Of a stretch of DNA of 51,741 bases, positions 47,477 through 51,741 are shown piece after piece (position 1 is the first letter of the stretch; the number at the start of each line of letters is the position of its first letter). The notes under the pieces were generated by a model that had not been told where the DNA came from, searched no databases, and was given only the letters and a program-made list of their open reading frames with translations. The stretch is from assembly GCA_902785855.1 (NCBI GenBank), contig CADAAJ010000002.1, positions 1-51,741 on the forward strand. Reading direction: 5' to 3'. Both the position numbers and the translations under genes were made by a program. The stretch comes from an uncultured Methanobrevibacter sp. Its GTDB lineage: Archaea; Methanobacteriota; Methanobacteria; Methanobacteriales; Methanobacteriaceae.

Positions 47477-47784
47477 TTTTTACCAGTATCCAGTTTTCTT
47501 ATTTTTTCAATTTCTTCATCCTGAATAGGTAATTCAACTACAGAAGTACCATGACACGGTTTAGTGTATGGGAGAAAAACAGTTCCTTTTTCATGATCAA
47601 ATCCAATAGGAATAGGTGGAATTCCAATTACTCTAACACCTAAAACCTCATCACCAGGTTTAATATATACAATATCATCAGCTTTATATCTAATAATCAT
47701 TGCACAATCTTTAAAACCTGCTTTTGATGCATGAATTTCATAATTATCAGACTGTTGAAGATAAGTATCTAAACAAAAAGACAT
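47473..47784 (-). CDS. DUF1894 family protein
   Basis: 103 residues from the ATG at 47784, which follows a GGAG ribosome site one base after the DUF1890 stop. Conserved segments are MSFCLDTYLQQ, YKADDIVYIKPGDEVLGVRVIGIPP and KPCHGTSVVELP. DUF1894 is a methanogen-restricted family usually next to DUF1890; its function is unknown. Here it lies directly between DUF1890 and a corrinoid-type methionine synthase. Ten more in-frame codons upstream overlap DUF1890 and are unlikely to be used. Confidence 0.8.
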   Translation of the reverse strand: MSFCLDTYLQQSDNYEIHASKAGFKDCAMIIRYKADDIVYIKPGDEVLGVRVIGIPPIPIGFDHEKGTVFLPYTKPCHGTSVVELPIQDEEIEKIRKLDTGKK

Positions 47785-47785
47785 T

Positions 47786-48244
47786 TTATTCAAACTCCTT
47801 AATTGCTTTGTCAAATTTAACTTTAATTGGTGAAGGATTGTGGAAAGCTCTAACAGCCACTATTTTTGCCTTACTTTCACTTTCTTCAATCATGTTAACA
47901 AATTCTTCAACTTCATCAATATCACGTGAAAATACTAATGCAAGAGATTTTGTTTGTAATATCTGGTCAAATGTTACGAAAAATGATGCAGCAGCATCTT
48001 TGTGAACAAAACCGACAAGTAAATCATAATCTCCCTGTTTAATATCTCCTAAACTTCTCTCCAAATCAACAATATTAAGATTATAGTAATCTTCTGGATC
48101 TGAAATTTTTACCAGTTTAGCTGCTGCAGGATTTGCAGCAATTGTAACATCATATCCTAATTTTGTTAATTTATCAAATACATAAACTGAGAGTGGAGTT
48201 TGTGAGGGAGTCTCAGGACATCCCAATAATACTAAAGCTTTCAA
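47786..48244 (-). CDS. DUF1890 family protein
   Basis: 152 residues from a TTG at 48244; a strong CGGAGG ribosome site six to seven bases upstream supports this unusual start. A Rossmann-like beginning (KALVLLGCPETPSQTPLSVYV), a middle segment with YDLLVGFVHKDAAASFFVTF, and a final helix match DUF1890, a methanogen-specific family of unknown function. First gene of the DUF1890-DUF1894-metE operon. Confidence 0.82.
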   Translation of the reverse strand: MKALVLLGCPETPSQTPLSVYVFDKLTKLGYDVTIAANPAAAKLVKISDPEDYYNLNIVDLERSLGDIKQGDYDLLVGFVHKDAAASFFVTFDQILQTKSLALVFSRDIDEVEEFVNMIEESESKAKIVAVRAFHNPSPIKVKFDKAIKEFE

Positions 48245-48261
48245 ATTAAATACCTCCGTTT

Positions 48262-49344
48262 TTATGACCTTGTTTTAAGTGTTACTACATTTGCTAAAAT
48301 CATTGCACCTAAGAAAATAAATGTTAATAATGCCATACCATTGATTGTTCTGTTAAATACAAATAAACCAACTAATCCTTGAGCTGAAAATGCAGCTAAT
48401 GCTCCAGTTAGTAAAACTTCTTTACCTAAGTATTTTTTATTGTTTTTCTCTCTTTTTTCCCTATACATGGTTAAGACTTTAAATCCAATTACAATTGTTC
48501 CAAGAACAAAAACCATCATTCCAATAAGTCCTAAATATCCAAAGTCAAAACCATATCCAAAAATACCTGGAAGCATGTAATCGATTGTATCTTTCTGATT
48601 TACCAATACACCGAAAAACAATGGGAAAGGCAATCCAAAGAATAAAATTAATTGCATTGGAAGTGAAATATACCCTTCTGCAAATGCAGTACCATCAGCT
48701 CCCCAATAAGAAGCATCAGCACTGTGACCAATCAGTTGAATATTATTTAATACTGTTTTAATACTGGATAAAGAGTATTGCTCAATCCTACCTAACCTTA
48801 ATAATGGTGAGAAAACAGTCATTCCACTAATATTAGCAAATACTTCCAAACCTACAAATCCAACTACAACAACTGTAATGAAAGTTAAAACCCTTTTAAC
48901 AGTAAATACAGATTTTTCTCTGAAGGATTTGGAAATAATTAAATAACCTAAGAATAAACCTAAAATCCACAATATTAAAAATGATCTGTGCATTAATCCA
49001 CCAAATACAGTTATACCTGCTAAAAATAGAATAACAAATCGCCTCAAGGGCCGCACATCAACACCCGATTCCTTCATTACTTTCAGTGAAGCTAAAGCAG
49101 ATACAGCAGCAAGTAATGCAATAGGTCCGAATGGGTGAGTAAATTCTGCCTGACTTGATGAAATGAATAAAAGAGCAATATCTGCTCCAAAAATAAATGT
49201 AAATCCTCCCATAAGAAACAAAGATAAGAATGTCACAACACTAAGAGACAATGGAATTAAATTTAAAACAAACACCATTGTAACAAATAGCATTAATCCA
49301 ACTTCTACAATAAATTGTAAATGATTTTGAGCAATTAACAACAT
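48262..49344 (-). CDS. Polytopic membrane protein of unknown function
   Basis: 360 residues from the ATG at 49344 with about ten hydrophobic helices. I do not recognise a family with certainty. A long outside loop at ~185-225 (RLGRIEQYSLSSIKTVLNNI ... GADGTAFAEGYIS) and the position next to a DUF354 sugar-transferase-like gene fit a surface-polysaccharide or cell-wall role (O-antigen polymerase-like layout), as inference. The frame stays open upstream into the tRNA gene (27 codons), which is not coding. Confidence 0.7.
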   Translation of the reverse strand: MLLIAQNHLQFIVEVGLMLFVTMVFVLNLIPLSLSVVTFLSLFLMGGFTFIFGADIALLFISSSQAEFTHPFGPIALLAAVSALASLKVMKESGVDVRPLRRFVILFLAGITVFGGLMHRSFLILWILGLFLGYLIISKSFREKSVFTVKRVLTFITVVVVGFVGLEVFANISGMTVFSPLLRLGRIEQYSLSSIKTVLNNIQLIGHSADASYWGADGTAFAEGYISLPMQLILFFGLPFPLFFGVLVNQKDTIDYMLPGIFGYGFDFGYLGLIGMMVFVLGTIVIGFKVLTMYREKREKNNKKYLGKEVLLTGALAAFSAQGLVGLFVFNRTINGMALLTFIFLGAMILANVVTLKTRS

Positions 49345-49383
49345 ATTTGAATCACAAATTTCCTTTATTTTTAAATTAATAAG

Positions 49384-49456
<73 letters not shown>

Positions 49457-49510
49457 AAAAAAATCTAAATTAAATATTATTATAGTATATGATAATCTTA
49501 ATATAAATAA

Positions 49511-50542
49511 CTATTTACCCTGTTTTGCTAAATCATACAAATTATCTATAATCACCTGAAACAAATCATCTGTTTTTATATCAATTTCTTCATGAGGATT
49601 TACAATAAATTCCAAAGCTTTGTGAATTACTTCCTCAGTATCATGTGACCTGAACATTAAACCATGATTAATATAATACTGATCAACAGATAATGTATCG
49701 CCAGGATAACATGAAATAACCGGAGTCTGCAATATTGCAGCTTCCCTGTTCATGGTTCCGCCAGCACCAATTACCAAATCACATTTTTTAATTAAACTTG
49801 AAGTATCAACAGGTGGTTTTAATATTGAAACATTGTCCATTCCTTCAAAGATTTCTGCCTGTTCTTTAAACCTTGGAAGAATTAAAATATTTGCAATATC
49901 TTTTAATTCATCAACAATAGGTGATAAAACAGATTTTCTACAATCCGCATCTAAATAGGATGCAAGTGAAGGTTCTGGCCTCATCAAAATAGTTTTAGGA
50001 TGATTTAATTCAAGGTTTAAATCATCAAAAACATTATCATTATATTTAAAACTTTTAAAATGCATCAATTCTGAAGTACCATCATATGAAATAATAGTAT
50101 TTGGATCAGCACCAAATTTCATTAATTTCCACATGTCTATTATTTTAGGAGTAATTATTCTATCACATAAAGGAAGGGTTAATTTGTTTGCTGCTAATGC
50201 ATGTTCATTATCTAAAACATATAAACTTGGAATTCCTAAACCAAAACTGATTCTTGGAAGTTCAATAGAATGCTTGCTAAGGGCAACATCTACCTTTTCA
50301 GAGTGTATAATGTCAACAAGATTATAAACTCTTTCAGTACTTTCCCTTAATTTATCATGAAGACTTACACCATGTTTTCCAACTGATATAAAATCAATAT
50401 CATACATCTCCATTAATTTATGAATATCTCCGAATTGTCTTCCAGTAACAATTACATCTTCACCTTCAGCTTCTAAAAATTTAATTACATCTTTAAAAAA
50501 TCTAACATGAGGTGCATTTGAGATATCAATCCATACTTTCAT
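49511..50542 (-). CDS. DUF354 family protein (GT-B-like)
   Basis: 343 residues from the ATG at 50542, preceded by GGTGG eight bases away; a GTG three codons upstream is less likely. The DUF354 family is related to GT-B glycosyltransferases and UDP-sugar epimerases: WIDISNAPHVRFF at the N-terminus, TGRQFGDI, ALSKHSIELPR, and the GAGGTMNREAAIL loop near the C-terminus, where nucleotide-sugar enzymes bind phosphate. The reaction is unknown. It lies between tRNA-Ala and hypB, with 27 bases to the hypB stop. Confidence 0.82.
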   Translation of the reverse strand: MKVWIDISNAPHVRFFKDVIKFLEAEGEDVIVTGRQFGDIHKLMEMYDIDFISVGKHGVSLHDKLRESTERVYNLVDIIHSEKVDVALSKHSIELPRISFGLGIPSLYVLDNEHALAANKLTLPLCDRIITPKIIDMWKLMKFGADPNTIISYDGTSELMHFKSFKYNDNVFDDLNLELNHPKTILMRPEPSLASYLDADCRKSVLSPIVDELKDIANILILPRFKEQAEIFEGMDNVSILKPPVDTSSLIKKCDLVIGAGGTMNREAAILQTPVISCYPGDTLSVDQYYINHGLMFRSHDTEEVIHKALEFIVNPHEEIDIKTDDLFQVIIDNLYDLAKQGK

Positions 50543-50569
50543 GAAAACCACCAGAATCCTTTTTTTAGT

Positions 50570-51220
50570 TTAATCCATGTTACTTTCTATAGTTTCAATA
50601 ATTTCATCTAATCCTATACCTTCTTTAAGACTAGATTTAATAACTTTTACATTAGGATTTAATTTCTGTGCATCACTAACCATTTTATCAGCATCAGCAC
50701 AGACTGCTTCACTTAAATCAACTTTATTGATTACAACAACATCAGATGTTTGGAAAATAATCGGATGTTTTTCTACAGTATCGTCACCTTCAGTGACACT
50801 TACTACAACAATTCTCATATGAGAACCTAATTCAAAATCAACAGGACAAATTAAATTACCTACATTTTCAATAATTACCATATCCAAATCATCTAACGGT
50901 AAATCATGAAGTCCATGACCAACCAAATGAGCATCCAAATGACATTCTTTGCCTGTGTTTAATCCTACTACAGGAACATCATGTTTTTCAATACGTCCTG
51001 CATCAAATTTGGAAATTACATCTCCAGCTAAAACACCAATTTTATAATCAGTTTTATCAATGATTTCTTCAATTAAAGTTGTTTTACCAGAACCAATTGC
51101 TCCAACAAAATCAACACAGAATATTTTATTGTCCTCTAAATTTTTAAGATTTTTATCTGCTAATTTTTTATTAGCATCCATAATATTTTTTGCTACTTCA
51201 ACATCTGCTACTTGATGCAT
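50570..51220 (-). CDS. hypB: Hydrogenase nickel incorporation GTPase HypB
   Basis: 216 residues from the ATG at 51220. GGGAGG seven bases upstream is the ribosome site; the ATG at 51235 lies before that site and is rejected. HypB is the GTPase for nickel delivery to [NiFe] hydrogenases. The P-loop GAIGSGKT is at ~41-48; the metal-binding C-H (ECHLDAHLV), the ENVGNLICP loop and the NKVDL motif are present. hypA lies directly upstream, 15 bases away. Confidence 0.95.
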   Translation of the reverse strand: MHQVADVEVAKNIMDANKKLADKNLKNLEDNKIFCVDFVGAIGSGKTTLIEEIIDKTDYKIGVLAGDVISKFDAGRIEKHDVPVVGLNTGKECHLDAHLVGHGLHDLPLDDLDMVIIENVGNLICPVDFELGSHMRIVVVSVTEGDDTVEKHPIIFQTSDVVVINKVDLSEAVCADADKMVSDAQKLNPNVKVIKSSLKEGIGLDEIIETIESNMD

Positions 51221-51235
51221 ATTTTTTCCTCCCAT

Positions 51236-51613
51236 TTAATTATCATCAGGTTTTTCTATAACAATATTTTTAACAACAATATCTTTACCATTTAATACTT
51301 CTACACCCAGACTATCACATTTAGGACATTTTACAAGAGGTGCATAATGGTCACTGTCATCTAAGATTGCTTCACCCTTAAAATTACAATCAGAACATAT
51401 AATTTCTGCTGGAATTTCTTCAAAAGTAATTTTAGCATCTTCCATAATTGTATTTTCAATTAATACTCCTAAAATAAATTCCAATTGCTCAGGATTTATC
51501 ATAGCTAGTCTACCTACTTCGACAGAAACTTCATTAACCTCAGTTGCATCATTTGCCTCTGCAGTTTCTAAAACTGCATTAATGATACCTTGAGCCATAG
51601 ATAATTCATGCAT
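51236..51613 (-). CDS. hypA: Hydrogenase nickel chaperone HypA
   Basis: 125 residues. MHELSMAQGI has the nickel-binding His2, and the zinc site is two CxxC motifs (CSDC ~74-77, CPKC ~95-98). It works with HypB to load nickel into hydrogenases. AGGAG upstream of the ATG is the ribosome site. Only 30 bases separate the ATG from the end of an IS200/IS605-like sequence, so the native promoter may have been cut away or replaced. Confidence 0.95.
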   Translation of the reverse strand: MHELSMAQGIINAVLETAEANDATEVNEVSVEVGRLAMINPEQLEFILGVLIENTIMEDAKITFEEIPAEIICSDCNFKGEAILDDSDHYAPLVKCPKCDSLGVEVLNGKDIVVKNIVIEKPDDN

Positions 51614-51647
51614 TTTAATACTCCTATATAAATATTAATATTTTGAA

Positions 51648-51725
51648 CAACCTCACCTTGTAGAAGGTGAGGATTCCTAGATTTTGTTTTTTGCTCAATG
51701 GGTTAATTGAGTCTTTTCTAGGCAA
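51648..51725 (-). ncRNA. Possible 3' end of a TnpB guide (omega) RNA
   Basis: On the minus strand the region folds as an outer stem CCTAGA...TCTAGG around an inner stem CTCAAT...ATTGAG, followed by the terminal hairpin. Guide RNAs of TnpB elements overlap the end of tnpB and finish at the right end of the element in this way. No tnpB is in view, so this is a candidate only. Confidence 0.35.
51651..51672 (-). repeat. Terminal hairpin of the IS element
   Basis: CCTCACCTT (51651-51659) and AAGGTGAGG (51664-51672) form a perfect 9-base-pair stem with a 4-base loop. This is GC-rich for this genome and adjacent to TTGTTCA, the presumed end of the element. Confidence 0.8.
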
Positions 51726-51741
51726 TCCCCGCTGAACCATC

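Larger units (their letters stand above)
51644..51741 (-). mobile_element. Right end of an IS200/IS605-type element (rest outside window)
   Basis: Reading on the minus strand, the end is a 9-pair hairpin CCTCACCTT-CTAC-AAGGTGAGG followed by TTGTTCA. This is the layout of right ends of IS200/IS605 (TnpB) elements, where a GC-rich hairpin and a TTCA-like end form the transposase target and the end of the guide RNA. Further in, CTCAAT/ATTGAG and CCTAGA/TCTAGG form a nested stem. The TnpA/TnpB genes are not visible. Reading the last bases, short C-terminal frames ending at 51718 or near 51698 are open, but which one is tnpB cannot be decided. Confidence 0.6.

Noticed and set aside
51221-51235. 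Earlier hypB start at 51235
   Set aside because: Its codons are the ribosome site (GGGAGG) of the real start at 51220, and the family begins near MHQV.

Overview
The window is AT-rich archaeal DNA. The gene set points to a hydrogenotrophic methanogen of the Methanobacteriales, most likely a gut or rumen Methanobrevibacter. The markers are coenzyme M synthesis (comA, comDE), F420 synthesis (cofH), Hdr-like iron-sulfur proteins, methanogenesis marker proteins (mtxX, marker 16), cyclic 2,3-diphosphoglycerate synthetase, archaeal primase (priS/priL), UPF0058, UPF0280, DUF530, DUF1890 and DUF1894. A giant NRPS gene next to a MATE exporter recalls the NRPS loci described in Methanobrevibacter ruminantium. 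The assignment is by recognition of families, not by a database search.

Layout. Bases 1-21.2 kb are accessory and cell-surface: a DUF308 membrane protein cut by the window edge, an MFS transporter, a membrane metallophosphoesterase, then a 4185-residue NRPS with its MATE exporter, and, divergent from the NRPS, two tandem DUF2142 membrane proteins. Bases 21.2-29.2 kb hold information-processing genes: metG with DUF530 and a DUF1699-like/HTH protein, priL, an antisense orphan, priS, a small orphan and a thymidylate kinase. Bases 29.2-38.6 kb hold cofactor genes: cofH, comDE, and the operon comA - marker 16 (DUF39/ferredoxin) - HdrC-like - HdrB-like - HdrA/MvhD-like, then UPF0058 and UPF0280. 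Bases 38.7-46.5 kb hold the cyclic-diphosphoglycerate synthetase, mtxX-uppS-tatD, an alkaline-phosphatase-superfamily membrane protein, two pilin-like proteins and cbiF. Bases 46.5-51.7 kb hold DUF1890-DUF1894-methionine synthase, a polytopic membrane protein, tRNA-Ala(GGC), a DUF354 protein, hypB and hypA. The last ~100 bases look like the right end of an IS200/IS605-type element whose tnpB lies outside the window.

How the genes fit together. The NRPS has half a condensation domain, four adenylation/carrier modules joined by three full condensation domains, and a terminal reductase, so it should make a short peptide released as an aldehyde or alcohol, with the MATE protein as likely exporter. 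The comA operon and the facing comDE genes place an unusual Hdr-like redox complex (no cysteines in the MvhD domain, one cysteine missing from the second HdrB motif) beside a DUF39 sulfur-transfer candidate and three coenzyme M enzymes. This suggests, by inference only, a reductive sulfur-insertion machine for the last step of coenzyme M synthesis. Many genes have a TATA box about 25 bases before the start codon and so probably have very short leaders or none. Genes inside operons use GGTG/GGAG ribosome sites and ATGA overlaps.
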